43,313 nucleotides of DNA from Deltaproteobacteria bacterium (GCA_016186905.1 JACPKS010000060.1:1-43313), one strand, 5' to 3'. Positions 6,197 to 15,028 are shown, counted from the first letter of the stretch. The notes: generated from the sequence alone by a model not told the origin. Translations and numbers: made by a program.

Positions 6197-8425
6197 TTAT
6201 TTCAGGTAATTCGCGCAATCCGATTTGAATTTCCAGATCGTGAGATTTTGACGTGAACCGATGAGGAATCGTTTTTCCTCTCCGCTGAGTTCGCGCGCAG
6301 GCGCGCTCGTCACCCATTTCGGAACGATAATCTTGTACTGAATGCCGGAGAATTTTCCGCTGGCGCGCACGACTCGCGATCCGCTCGTGCCGACCCAGTT
6401 CTGCATCCCGAACGGCAGATGCGAGCGTGGGATATCGCGCGGGGCGCCCATGAACTCGGCCTGAACCGAAACCACCGGAATCGCCTTGACGTCGATGCCC
6501 TGGATTTCAAGATCGGCCCATTTACCGAACGTGACAATCTTTTGAGGCCGCGATTCCGCGAGAACGGCGGAGATCAAATTCTTTCTCCACTCTTTCGTGA
6601 CGTCGAGCGTTCGCTTCCATTCTTCGTCGCTTGCCCCGGTCATGTCGAAGGGAAGGGTTTTAAGAACGAGATACTTGTCGTCAACGCCAAGACCGCTGAG
6701 ATAACCCTGCAGCGCCTGGCCGTTCTTGCCCGTGAGCGCACGCGCCGTGAAGAAATCATCATAGTCGCTGGGATCCGCGAGGATGAGAATCCCAGGATCC
6801 GCGAACGTGCCGCGAAACGTGCCGACTGCTCCGTGTTTGGGGTGGTTCTTGACGTAAAGCGCCTCGATGCCGTCGGTATCGAGGGATTTTCCCGGCTTTT
6901 CTTCGTAGACTTTTTTCAGGTCAAGCCCCTCGGTCATGAGCTTGGCCCATTTTTCTCCCGGCCCTTGATCGAAAACCTCGCGCCGCGCGCGGCTTGGTTC
7001 CCAGAGAACTTCGTTTCCGTCGAAGTCGGCGGCGTCTTTGATGGGCTTCGCGTTCAAGGTTTCGTCCAGGATCGCATCGTCGTACTCGCCCGCGTCGCGT
7101 CCGCCGATTTCGATGACGTTGGCGCCGTCACGGCGGGCGCTCGAGTCGTGGTCGATCACGATTTTGGATTTTCCGAACGGGAAATCCGAAACGGGGATCG
7201 GCTTTTTTCCGTATTTGAACTTTTCTCCGGCAAAAAGCTTATTCTTGGCGCCCTCATCCGATGGAAGGTTCCACCCCGCTTCCTTGAATGTCTTGAGCTT
7301 GTCGAGCTTGATCTGAAACGACTTTTCGAGCTGCGCGACTTGTTTGAACCGCGCTTCGTCGTCGCTGATGCCGCCCGCGGAACCGGGGTGCGGAATCGCG
7401 ATGAAGCGGATATCCCTTCCGAGCGCGTCCGTGGCGACGTGTTCCAGGTCGTATCCAAACTGCGCGAGATCGTAGACCCCGTTTCCGTACGGTCCGGAGT
7501 TCGGCTTCAGAAGTTTTTCAAGCCGCTTGGGATCCTTGGCGCGTTCCATCAGCGTATTCTGAAATTTCGTGTCGAAGTACCTCGGTTTTTCGTTCGGTTC
7601 GAGCAGCGCGTTTTTTCCTTCCTCGTCGAGCGGGTAGAAAAAAGATTTGTTTCCGCCCGCGTGCGCGCTGCCGTACGCGACCATCTGAACTTTCTTCGCG
7701 TTCTCAGCGGCAATGATCGTCGGCACGCCGGCTCCCCGGCTCTTGATATAGGTTCCAAGCGTGTCGCGGGCAGCGCCGCCGACGGCGATGATGAGCTTAA
7801 GAGAGTCTTTATTCGTTGCAAGGATGTGATCGATGAGCGTGTTTCGCCACTGGACGATCGGGCTTTTCAAATCCTGCGAAAGAAGGAATCCTTCGGGCGA
7901 AAGAAGCTGCTTCCACGCGAGTTTGTGCCCGCCATGCCCGTCGTCGACGAGAACCGGCGCGAAGTCGGCGTACTGGTCTTTGATCGTGTAGGCGAACGTG
8001 TTGATGAAGAGATAGCTTTCGTTGATTCCAAGATAATCGACCACGTTTTGCAGTCGCCCGCCGGTTCCGCCGGTGAACGTGCGGCCGGCGGCTTCGGCGA
8101 TGTGGGTGCCGTCCTGGCCGATCACCAGAACCTTGACCGAGTTTTTCGTGAGCCTTCCGCGATAGAACGTGGGGCCGAACGCGTACCGGAATTTTCCGCC
8201 GGTTTTCGGAAAGAGCTGCGTGCCGATTTCCTTGAAATTCGGAATCGAAGCGAAAATCTCGGCGTATCTTTTGCCTTCTGGAGTGTTGACGTCAGGCCCT
8301 GCGTCGTATCGCCACGTGGGCGCCGATTGAAGCGTCTCTTTTCGCGCATGGGCGCCGGACGCGGAAAAAAGAAGAAGCGCGGCAAGTGGCGCGAAATAAA
8401 ACCGTAAACGCGCAAGGGTCTTCAT
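6197..8425 (-). CDS. Exported protein with two uracil-DNA-glycosylase-like domains
   Basis: The protein has 742 residues from the ATG at 8425. That start gives a clean Sec signal peptide (basic start, core FAPLAALLLFSASG, cleavage after AHA at about residue 27); the longer frame up to 8680 would bury it. Domain 1 (about 95-370) has VLVIGQDGTHIAEAAGR with GQDGTH at 103-108, like the GQDPYH of family 1 UDG. It continues with GGTGGRLQNVV, the strand LKLIIAVGGAARDTL and the second motif IPHPGSAGG at 345-352, in the place of the usual HPS. Domain 2 (about 535-705) has ILILADPSDYDDFFTARAL at 547-565, GKNGQALQGYL, IVTFGKWADL and RSHLPFG at 667-673. The order of motifs matches the UDG superfamily twice, but both active sites are altered. 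A periplasmic location for a UDG-fold protein is unusual. The gene is monocistronic and converges with the operon ending at 6136. Catalytic activity is unproven. Confidence 0.75.
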   Translation of the reverse strand: MKTLARLRFYFAPLAALLLFSASGAHARKETLQSAPTWRYDAGPDVNTPEGKRYAEIFASIPNFKEIGTQLFPKTGGKFRYAFGPTFYRGRLTKNSVKVLVIGQDGTHIAEAAGRTFTGGTGGRLQNVVDYLGINESYLFINTFAYTIKDQYADFAPVLVDDGHGGHKLAWKQLLSPEGFLLSQDLKSPIVQWRNTLIDHILATNKDSLKLIIAVGGAARDTLGTYIKSRGAGVPTIIAAENAKKVQMVAYGSAHAGGNKSFFYPLDEEGKNALLEPNEKPRYFDTKFQNTLMERAKDPKRLEKLLKPNSGPYGNGVYDLAQFGYDLEHVATDALGRDIRFIAIPHPGSAGGISDDEARFKQVAQLEKSFQIKLDKLKTFKEAGWNLPSDEGAKNKLFAGEKFKYGKKPIPVSDFPFGKSKIVIDHDSSARRDGANVIEIGGRDAGEYDDAILDETLNAKPIKDAADFDGNEVLWEPSRARREVFDQGPGEKWAKLMTEGLDLKKVYEEKPGKSLDTDGIEALYVKNHPKHGAVGTFRGTFADPGILILADPSDYDDFFTARALTGKNGQALQGYLSGLGVDDKYLVLKTLPFDMTGASDEEWKRTLDVTKEWRKNLISAVLAESRPQKIVTFGKWADLEIQGIDVKAIPVVSVQAEFMGAPRDIPRSHLPFGMQNWVGTSGSRVVRASGKFSGIQYKIIVPKWVTSAPARELSGEEKRFLIGSRQNLTIWKFKSDCANYLK

Positions 8426-8660
8426 GAGTCTACTTATCGGAACAGCTGAACTTCGCTTTGAGTCGGTATAGCGTTTTCGCGGCCGGCCGGCCGATCGGCA
8501 ATGATTGCCGAAAGCGCGTAAAACATCTTCAATCTTTTGCGCTGAGCTCATCAGTATCGAAAAATCAAGACTCACGGATTTCGCCGGGTCGCTTTCCCCG
8601 TCCAAGCTCGCGAGTCTCGAGCGATCACTTAAGACCGCTCTCGCTGTCGACTGAGGGAAT

Positions 8661-8695
8661 AAAAAAAACCGGGGAAGCATTTCTGCTTGCCCCGG
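8661..8695 (-). terminator. Rho-independent terminator downstream of tRNA-Arg
   Basis: Read on the minus strand, CCGGGGCAAGCA and TGCTTCCCCGG form an 11-bp GC-rich stem with one bulge and the loop GAAA, followed by eight Ts (8668-8661). It lies 7 bp past the tRNA-Arg 3' end and upstream of the UDG-like gene. Confidence 0.85.
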
Positions 8696-8702
8696 CTTGA
8701 AG

Positions 8703-8779
8703 TGGCCCGCCCGGAGAGATTCGAACTCCCGACCAATCGGTTCGAAGCCGACTACTCTATCCAGCTGAGCTACGGGCGG
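8703..8779 (-). tRNA. tRNA-Arg(TCG)
   Basis: The minus strand gives a complete cloverleaf: acceptor CCGCCCG/CGGGCGG, D-arm GCTC/GAGT, anticodon stem GTCGG/CCGAT with loop CTTCGAA (anticodon TCG, reading CGA and other CGN codons), and T-arm GGGAG/CTCTC with loop TTCGAAT. The discriminator G and an encoded CCA (8703-8705) follow. Confidence 0.95.
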
Positions 8780-8914
8780 ATTGCGAGAGAGCTATCCCAG
8801 GAGCACCCGCGCTGTAAAGTCCCGGCTGAGCAAATCGGGTCTAACAATCCGAAGGTTTCGCGCTCGATGATAAGATTTTTGCGGCTGCGTTCCTTCATGA
8901 TAAATTCCCAAGCA

Positions 8915-9742
8915 ATGATCAAGAACGAGGTTCGCGTCGCGTTTCTGGCCGCCGCGCTTAGCGCCGCCGTCACATCCGCGGCCGGGGCGACGAATCCTCC
9001 TGAAATCGGCAAGTGGTGCGCCGACCTTCACCGCGATCTTCTTTCGGTGAATCTTGAGCGTTGCCATGCGCGCGCGTGGCAAAACGGCGGAAGCTCGATG
9101 CAAGGACGGCCGATCCCGTTCACTTACTGGGGAAATTCGAAGGGCCGGCGCGTGCTCGTGCTGGGCTCGGTTCATGGGGACGAGATTTCCTCGGTTTCAA
9201 TGCTTTTTCGCTGGATGGATTTTCTCGATCGCACTCGCAAGGAATCGTTCCTCCGCGAGAATTACTACCTCCTTGCCCCGTTGGTGAATCCCGACGGCTA
9301 CTACGTGCGTCCGCGGACGCGCGTGAACGCCTCAGGAGTGGATCTTAATCGGAATTTCCGCTCGAAGCTCTGGCCGCAGCAAGCGCTGACGCACTGGAAG
9401 GTGAAAACCAAGTCTGACCCGCGCCGCTATCCGGGCAAGGAAGCCGGCAGCGAGAGCGAAACGCGGCTTGTGGAGAAGTGGATCGAGGAATTCAAGCCCG
9501 AGCTCATCGTGACCGTGCATGCGCCGTACGGGCTGATCGATCACGACGGGCCGATCCAGTTTCCGAAGGCAGGTGGCCCGCTTCCCGTGAAGACACTGGG
9601 CTCATTTCCGGGATCGCTTGGGCAGTATGCGGGCGTTGAAAAGAAAATCCCGGTCGTGACGGTGGAATTGGGTGCTGCCAAGAAAATGCCCGATCAGAAA
9701 GTGATCGAGGATATTCTCGTATTTATTATGCGAGCCGATTAG
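8915..9742 (+). CDS. Exported M14-family zinc peptidase, MpaA-like
   Basis: A zinc carboxypeptidase of 275 residues. The zinc ligands are His87 and Glu90 in GSVHGDE and His202 in VTVHAPYG. Substrate-binding residues lie in VNPDG and GVDLNRNF (Arg147), and the catalytic glutamate is Glu251 in TVELG. This set matches murein peptide amidase MpaA and related gamma-D-Glu-diaminopimelate hydrolases more closely than digestive carboxypeptidases. MpaA of E. coli is cytoplasmic. Here residues 1-24 (VAFLAAALSAAVTSAAGA) form a signal peptide, so this copy probably acts on peptidoglycan peptides in the periplasm. In-frame ATGs at 8870 and 8897 would lengthen the leader; none has a strong ribosome site. 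It converges with the nuclease gene, 10 bp apart. Confidence 0.85.
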   Translation: MIKNEVRVAFLAAALSAAVTSAAGATNPPEIGKWCADLHRDLLSVNLERCHARAWQNGGSSMQGRPIPFTYWGNSKGRRVLVLGSVHGDEISSVSMLFRWMDFLDRTRKESFLRENYYLLAPLVNPDGYYVRPRTRVNASGVDLNRNFRSKLWPQQALTHWKVKTKSDPRRYPGKEAGSESETRLVEKWIEEFKPELIVTVHAPYGLIDHDGPIQFPKAGGPLPVKTLGSFPGSLGQYAGVEKKIPVVTVELGAAKKMPDQKVIEDILVFIMRAD

Positions 9743-9752
9743 GTCGCTTGCG

Positions 9753-10466
9753 CTAACGATACCCCGCGCGGCGCGCGTCCGCGGCGCTCATGAAAAAGAT
9801 GGCGCGGCAGACGTCGACCTTCTTGTATTCCTCAGGCGCGTAAAGCGCCTTGGTTACGAAGTCGCCGACGAATTTCTCCGGCTTGCGGCCTTGAATGCGC
9901 ATGCGGAACTCAAGTGGCAGCTCCATGAGCGGTTTTTGCGGATTGAAGACGCCGCGGCCGTTGGCTCGCGCTTCCGCGCAGGCCTTCAGGTAAAGCGCCA
10001 CGCGCTCCACTTTGAAAAATTCCGGCGTGCATTCCGGGCCCTGGCAAATGATGTAGGGATACGCCCAGCCCGAGCGCACCATCGCGAGGTTGATATCTGA
10101 TCTGCCGCGGATAATACGGCCAAGCGTTCTGCCGTACTTATCGAGACCGTGACTCTGGACGACGACGTGGGTGCCGACCGGCACGAAGTACTTCATCTGT
10201 TCAAAGCCTTGTTCGCCCCAGTAACCCTGGCTCACAAAGTGGCCGCGTCCGTCGGGGAGATGGAGTTCCGCTGAATCGATTCCGATTACGCGGATAGAGA
10301 TCGACGCGGCCCTGAGACGATCCGGCTGGATACGCACCGTATCACCGTCGGAAACCTTTATGATCGTGCCGGGAATAAGATCAAAACCAGCAAAAGCTTT
10401 TGAGACCGCCAGCAGTCCTGCCGCAATGCAACAAAATGCTACAGCAAGCCGAAGTTTGCTTCTCAC
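9753..10466 (-). CDS. Exported staphylococcal-type nuclease (thermonuclease)
   Basis: A calcium-dependent sugar-non-specific nuclease of the SNase (TNase) family. Residues 1-26 form a signal peptide (LAVAFCCIAAGLLAVSKAFA). The SNase core shows VSDGDTVRI (39-46), ISIRVIGIDSAEL with Arg59, Asp64 and Glu67, and DKYGRTLGR with Arg113. These correspond to the two arginines and the acidic residues of the family active site. I chose a GTG at 10466, preceded by a purine-rich GGGGGAAAT. An ATG at 10580 in the same frame would add 38 AT-rich residues ahead of the signal peptide. The last 70 residues extend past the usual core and have no known motif. It would degrade DNA or RNA outside the cytoplasm. 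Confidence 0.85.
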   Translation of the reverse strand: MRSKLRLAVAFCCIAAGLLAVSKAFAGFDLIPGTIIKVSDGDTVRIQPDRLRAASISIRVIGIDSAELHLPDGRGHFVSQGYWGEQGFEQMKYFVPVGTHVVVQSHGLDKYGRTLGRIIRGRSDINLAMVRSGWAYPYIICQGPECTPEFFKVERVALYLKACAEARANGRGVFNPQKPLMELPLEFRMRIQGRKPEKFVGDFVTKALYAPEEYKKVDVCRAIFFMSAADARRAGYR

Positions 10467-10593
10467 GCGCCATTTCCCCCACTCGGATTTGGTTTGAAAG
10501 CTCAAGGATAAATCTATGCCAGGTTTTCGGATGCTGTCTAGCAAAGAGATAAAGTATTTATGCTTAATATAAAATAGCAATATTTTCGATTAT
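10467..10593 (-). promoter_or_regulatory. AT-rich leader of the exported nuclease gene
   Basis: The 127 bp between ftsK and the nuclease are far richer in A and T than both neighbours and contain runs such as ATATAAAATAGCAATATTTTC at about 10568-10587. This is the only plausible place for the nuclease promoter. I cannot fix -35 and -10 boxes with confidence. Confidence 0.4.
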
Positions 10594-12906
10594 TTAAGTA
10601 TAGATCACTTCGCGCGGTTTTGCGCCGTCTTGAGGGCCTACGAGCCCCTGGGCTTCCATCGCCTCGATCATCCGTGCCGCGCGGTTATAGCCCACTTTGA
10701 AACGGCGTTGAAGCATGCTCGCCGAGGCCGTACCGACTTCGCGAATATGGGTTACGGCTTGACCGTAGAGCGCGTCGCCGGCGCCGTCGGGCGTTTCGCC
10801 GTCGGTCCCTTCCTCGGCTTCGATCAGGATTTCTTCGCGGAAAACGGGCACGCCTTGCTCGCGCCAGTGCCCGCAGATTTTTCCGACCTCGCCCTCGCTC
10901 ACGAAGGCCCCGTGGAGGCGCACCAGCTGCGACTGCCCGGGGGGGATGAAAAGCATGTCGCCTGAGCCCAAGAGCTTTTCGGCGCCGTTGGAATCGAGAA
11001 CGGTGCGGCTGTCGGTGCGCGATGCCACCTTAAACGAGATGCGGCTCTGAAGATTCGCTTTCACGAGACCCGTTACGACGTCGACCGACGGGCGCTGCGT
11101 GGCGATCACGAGGTGGATGCCGGCGGCGCGCGCCTTCTGCGCGATACGAAGAACCGATTCCTCGACGTCGTTTCGCGTGGTCATCATGAGATCGGCGAAC
11201 TCGTCGATGATGACGAGGATGTAGGGCAGGCGCTCCACGCGCGGCTCGCCCTTCTCGTCGTGATCGAGCAGGTGCGAGATCGACGAGGCGTGCGGCATCC
11301 CGGCGCTATCCTTCGGGCAGAGAGCTCCGCGCATCTTTTCCTCTCCGTCGCGCTCGAGGCGCTGGTTGAACCCGAGAAGATTTCGCACGCCGGATTTCGC
11401 CATGATCTTGTATCGGCGTTCCATCTCGTTCACGGCCCATTTTAGCGCGGTCGAAGCCTTTTTGGGATCGTCGACGATCGGAAGAAGCAAATGCGGGATA
11501 TTCTCGTAGAGGTTGAACTCAAGCATCTTGGGATCGACCATGATGAGTCTCAGGTCACGGGGCGTGAACTTGTACAGAAGCGAACAGATCAGCGAGTTCA
11601 CGAAGACGGATTTTCCCGTGCCGGTGGAGCCCGCGATCATGAGATGCGGCATCGTCGCGAGATCCGTGATGGAGGCTCGGCCCGCGATGTCTTTACCCAC
11701 GGCGATCGGAATGCCGGCCCGCGCGTCCTGAAACTCTTCGTTGGCGAGAATCTCGCGCAGATAAACGCTTTCGCGCTCGTCGTTGGGGATCTCGATGCCG
11801 ACGACGCTTTTCCCGGGGATGGGCGCCACGATACGCACGCTGGGGGCCGAAAGCGCCAGAGAAAGGTCTTCGGCGAGGTGCGCGATCTGGGATATTTTCA
11901 CGCCGGGACCCGGCTTGAATTCGTACATCGTGATGACCGGCCCCGTGCGCACGGCTTCGACCGAGCCCTCGATGCCGAAGGTGTTGAGTTTCTGTTCAAG
12001 AAGCGCGGATGTTTCGGCGAGCTTGGCTTTGTCGAGCTGGCGTTCGACGGGGGGGGGCTCATTGAGCAGGTCAAGCGAGGGGAGCGTGTAGTTTCCGGGC
12101 TCGGACGGCGCGGTGGGCTTCGCGGGCTTTTCTTTCTTCGGAACGGACCGCGTACCCTCGATGACCTTCAGGGCTTTCCTGCGCTCGGCCGCGTCCCAGG
12201 GCTGCTCCGTCGCGCGCGTGTCGCCGATGCCGTCGAGCGTGGTCTGGCGCAGTTTTTCGGCGAGCCCTTCGCTGATCGTTTTCTCGGCGAGCCGCTTTTG
12301 CACGAACCGCGAGTCGCGGATCGCCGCGGCGGTCTTGCGCGTAAGTGCGGCCAGAGCGGCGAACAAGGCGAGGATGAGCAGCCCCGACCAGCGAAAAAGC
12401 ACGGCCGCCGAAAGCGGCGTCGAAAACACGAGGGCAACGAGCAGTGCGCAAAGCGTGAAGAGGGTCGCGCCCCAGAGGTTTAAGTACGCGCGCAGCAGAG
12501 CTGCCAGCCATCCGCCCAGCGCTCCGCCGGCAGGCAGCCGCGCGTCTCCGAAGCCGACTGGGCCGAACTGCAGGCTTGAGAGCGTCGCGCTCGCGATCAC
12601 GGCGAGCACGATCCATGCGAGATTTCCCGCGAGTTTCGAGACCGTGGCGCCGCGAAAGAGCTTCGCGGCGAACGAAAAGCAGAGAAACGAGAAGATGAAC
12701 GATGAGAGCCCGCCGATCTGAACGAGGATCTCGGCCAGGTTGGCGCCGATCCGGCCGCCGTAGTTGCGCGGGGGCAGCGGCGAGCGAGTGAAAAACGAGG
12801 GATCGGCGTGATGGTACGATACAAGCGAGAGCAGCGAGAAGGCGCCGAGGAAGACGAACACGATGCCCCAGACCTCATGACTTTTCTCTGACCGCGCCAT
12901 ATCCAT
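10594..12906 (-). CDS. ftsK: FtsK/SpoIIIE-family DNA translocase
   Basis: This 770-residue septal motor pumps chromosome ends into daughter cells and activates XerCD recombination at dif. The N-terminal 190 residues hold four hydrophobic segments that anchor it in the membrane. A short charged linker (about 190-290) replaces the very long linker of E. coli FtsK. The motor has an alpha domain, then the beta RecA-like domain with Walker A GSTGTGKS at 426-433 and Walker B YILVIIDEF at 562-570, then KARAAGIHLVIATQRPSVD. The C-terminal gamma winged helix (about 705-770, SASMLQRRFKVGYNRAARMI) reads KOPS sequences. An alternative ATG lies two codons in. It is transcribed away from the outer-membrane protein gene, 81 bp away. 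Confidence 0.96.
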   Translation of the reverse strand: MDMARSEKSHEVWGIVFVFLGAFSLLSLVSYHHADPSFFTRSPLPPRNYGGRIGANLAEILVQIGGLSSFIFSFLCFSFAAKLFRGATVSKLAGNLAWIVLAVIASATLSSLQFGPVGFGDARLPAGGALGGWLAALLRAYLNLWGATLFTLCALLVALVFSTPLSAAVLFRWSGLLILALFAALAALTRKTAAAIRDSRFVQKRLAEKTISEGLAEKLRQTTLDGIGDTRATEQPWDAAERRKALKVIEGTRSVPKKEKPAKPTAPSEPGNYTLPSLDLLNEPPPVERQLDKAKLAETSALLEQKLNTFGIEGSVEAVRTGPVITMYEFKPGPGVKISQIAHLAEDLSLALSAPSVRIVAPIPGKSVVGIEIPNDERESVYLREILANEEFQDARAGIPIAVGKDIAGRASITDLATMPHLMIAGSTGTGKSVFVNSLICSLLYKFTPRDLRLIMVDPKMLEFNLYENIPHLLLPIVDDPKKASTALKWAVNEMERRYKIMAKSGVRNLLGFNQRLERDGEEKMRGALCPKDSAGMPHASSISHLLDHDEKGEPRVERLPYILVIIDEFADLMMTTRNDVEESVLRIAQKARAAGIHLVIATQRPSVDVVTGLVKANLQSRISFKVASRTDSRTVLDSNGAEKLLGSGDMLFIPPGQSQLVRLHGAFVSEGEVGKICGHWREQGVPVFREEILIEAEEGTDGETPDGAGDALYGQAVTHIREVGTASASMLQRRFKVGYNRAARMIEAMEAQGLVGPQDGAKPREVIYT

Positions 12907-12987
12907 CTATTTTAAGGCATTGTGCCCTTGTTTTGAATACATGCGTCGCGCTAGGCAAAAAGTGCGCGTTCAGGCTAGGATATCCAA

Positions 12988-14301
12988 ATGCGAAACCGAA
13001 AACTTCGAATCCACCTTGCACGGCATCTTGTTCTTCTCGCGGTTTTTGTGCCCGGCGCAGCCAGCGCGAATATTCCGCGGCTCGCGACCTTCGGCACGCA
13101 GCCCGTCTTCATGAGCGCGCTCGGCGCGCTCCCAAGCGCGGTCGCCACGAACGCCGTGAATGGGTCGCTCTGGCTCGACGACGATTACAATGTTTTCTAC
13201 AATCCGGCGTACGTGAACGGTTACCGCGACTACGCGATTCTTCAGAAAGGGTTCGAGGGGGGCGCCTTCAAGCGGGTCGGCGAGCTCATGGTCGCCGGCG
13301 TTTATTTCAACCGCGGCGGGGCGGGGCGGGGTTTTTTAAGTCAAACCGGCGTTTATTCTTCGGGGGCGCAGCGCCAGTACGCGCCGGGGCTCATCGCGCC
13401 CGGAGTTCGCGAGATCGGCGGGCCGGGCGGCGTGAACGCTTACACCGGCGGCACGCCGGGGGCTGCCGGCGAAACGCATCTTCCGCTGGATCTGTTTTTA
13501 GGAAGCGATTACAGCGCGAAGTGGGGCGTTCATCTCGCGACGGCGCAATCGCCGATTCTCAAGCAGGGGAACGAAAAAAACGCGCGCTACTGGCATGCCG
13601 ATCTCGGCGCGCAGTTTCTGGGTTTCGAGCCGTTCGTCGGGATGACGTTCGCCTCACGCGTGGCGTATTCGAACCCCGGGCTTGGGCCAAGCCAGGGCGT
13701 GCAGAACCTCGACGAGTACGATGCGGGAATGCGGTTTCGCTACGAGGGCTGGAGCCCGTATCTGGTCTTTCACCGATTCGTGGTGAGCGGCACCCCGATG
13801 GCTGCCGCGCGCCAGATCAAGACGCGGATGCATGTCTTCGGTCTGGGGCTTGGCCGCGATTTCGAGCTCACGCCTGGATTGCGGCTCTACCAGCACCTTG
13901 GGTTCTTCATGAATTCGGTGCAGGACGGAGATACCGCGCTTTCCACTCGCGTTTTCCCGGAAATTTACCGGGATTATACGCAGTACACGATTCCGCTCAA
14001 TCTTGGGCTGGAAAACCAGTGCAACGAATGGGTAACGCTTCGCGCGGGCCTCAGCTACCAGGTGATCAACGCGGCCGATTACGACTCAAGCAAACCGGAC
14101 GCGCGCACGGCAAGGGCGAATCTTAGGCGCATTCCGGAAATTCGCGCAGGCGGGTCTGCGCGCTGGAACGAGTACGCCGTGGATGTCGTGGCGGGAAACG
14201 GTTTTGCCACGAGCAACGGTCCGGCCTTCGACGAGAATGGGGGGTTCGAAGCCGGGTTCTTCGCGACCGCGAGCCTCACGTACCGGTTTCCGCAGTACTA
14301 A
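12988..14301 (+). CDS. Predicted outer-membrane beta-barrel protein of unknown function
   Basis: A 437-residue exported protein. The signal peptide (residues 1-27) has a basic start, the core HLVLLAVFVPG and probable cleavage after ASA. The remainder alternates short amphipathic strands rich in Tyr, Phe, Gly and Asn with turns, for example HVFGLGLGRDFEL, LRLYQHLGFFMNSV and YTIPLNLGLENQ. The last residues LTYRFPQY end in an aromatic beta-signal. Its early segment NVFYNPAYVNGYRDYA resembles the opening of FadL-like or PorV-like barrels, where an inactive genome-wide family is common. There is one cysteine in the mature part. It is divergently transcribed from ftsK and converges with the NUDIX gene. 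Function unknown. Confidence 0.75.
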   Translation: MRNRKLRIHLARHLVLLAVFVPGAASANIPRLATFGTQPVFMSALGALPSAVATNAVNGSLWLDDDYNVFYNPAYVNGYRDYAILQKGFEGGAFKRVGELMVAGVYFNRGGAGRGFLSQTGVYSSGAQRQYAPGLIAPGVREIGGPGGVNAYTGGTPGAAGETHLPLDLFLGSDYSAKWGVHLATAQSPILKQGNEKNARYWHADLGAQFLGFEPFVGMTFASRVAYSNPGLGPSQGVQNLDEYDAGMRFRYEGWSPYLVFHRFVVSGTPMAAARQIKTRMHVFGLGLGRDFELTPGLRLYQHLGFFMNSVQDGDTALSTRVFPEIYRDYTQYTIPLNLGLENQCNEWVTLRAGLSYQVINAADYDSSKPDARTARANLRRIPEIRAGGSARWNEYAVDVVAGNGFATSNGPAFDENGGFEAGFFATASLTYRFPQY

Positions 14302-14309
14302 AATCCGTC

Positions 14310-14867
14310 TTAAGAAAGTCCCCCCAAAAAAACCTGCAGAATGCGCGCGGTCGCGCCCCAGATGCGGTGTCCTTGATAATGATACGCCTTGATCCGGTAC
14401 CGTGAGCCCCCGTATTCGTAGGTTTCGAGCGTGGAGTTGGCTTCGTCGAGCAGGTGCGCGAGCGGCACGAAAAGAGTTTCGGCGATCTCGATCTCGCTTG
14501 GGCTGAGAGCGGGACGTCCGCGCACCAGGCCCACGAACGGACGGATGAGAAAGCTCGTCCGCACGGTCGGCGTGTCGGAAAGCTCGCCGATGATCTCGAC
14601 GTTCTCGCGGGAAAGGCCGATCTCCTCCTCGGTCTCGCGCAGCGCGGTTTCAAGGAGGCTTGCGTCGGTGTCGTCGCGCTTTCCGCCGGGAAAAGAAATC
14701 TGTCCTTTGTGGTGTTCGACCGTGTCGGTGCGGACAGTGAAAAGGATTTCAGCGTTGGAGGAAACCGGGCGTGAAAAAATATGGAGCTGTCGGTTTTGAT
14801 GCGATTCCGTCGAGGGCTCGGGCAAGAAAATGGGGATGAGAACCGCGGCAGGGATAACGTCGGTCAT
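14310..14867 (-). CDS. NUDIX hydrolase, CoA pyrophosphatase (NudL type)
   Basis: A 185-residue cytoplasmic NUDIX enzyme. The block GQISFPGGKRDDTDASLLET, followed by ALRETEEEIGL (about 55-85), combines the NUDIX box with the upstream SFPGG and LLxTALRE signature that marks coenzyme A diphosphatases such as NudL. The expected reaction cleaves CoA or acyl-CoA to 3',5'-ADP and 4'-phosphopantetheine. The C-terminal half contains TEYGGSRYRIKAYHY-like aromatic residues and ends WGATARILQVFLGGLS, where WGxTA is also typical of this subfamily. The ATG at 14867 is used. It converges with the outer-membrane protein gene, 8 bp apart, and lies downstream of a terminator. Confidence 0.88.
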   Translation of the reverse strand: MTDVIPAAVLIPIFLPEPSTESHQNRQLHIFSRPVSSNAEILFTVRTDTVEHHKGQISFPGGKRDDTDASLLETALRETEEEIGLSRENVEIIGELSDTPTVRTSFLIRPFVGLVRGRPALSPSEIEIAETLFVPLAHLLDEANSTLETYEYGGSRYRIKAYHYQGHRIWGATARILQVFLGGLS

Positions 14868-14923
14868 GCGCCATTCAAGTTAATGAATCGCGTGCAAAAC
14901 AAAAGCGAAATGTGCGTAAAACA

Positions 14924-14979
14924 AAAAAGCCGGCTACGCGTTCGATCGGAATTCCGTTCGCTCGCGCATCCGGCTTTTT
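14924..14979. terminator. Bidirectional terminator downstream of the small Lys-rich gene
   Basis: AAAAAGCCGG (14924-14933) pairs perfectly with CCGGCTTTTT (14970-14979). The loop contains the palindrome CGGAATTCCG, which can fold on itself. On the minus strand the stem is followed by Ts, which ends the gene finishing at 15029 before the NUDIX promoter. Confidence 0.8.
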
Positions 14980-15028
14980 GAAAGAATCGCCGACAGTGCC
15001 GACGAAAACTTTATCTTCGAAAGAAGAC

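Noticed and set aside
6419..8407. Long open frame (662 codons) on the plus strand
   Set aside because: It is antisense to the UDG-like gene and has no family motif or good ribosome site. High-GC codon use on the other strand explains it.
8425..8680. N-terminal extension of the UDG-like protein to 8680
   Set aside because: It would place the signal peptide 85 residues inside and overlap the terminator of tRNA-Arg.
11491..12483. Open frame of 330 codons on the plus strand
   Set aside because: It lies wholly within ftsK on the opposite strand and shows the Arg/Gly/His-rich composition of a shadow frame.
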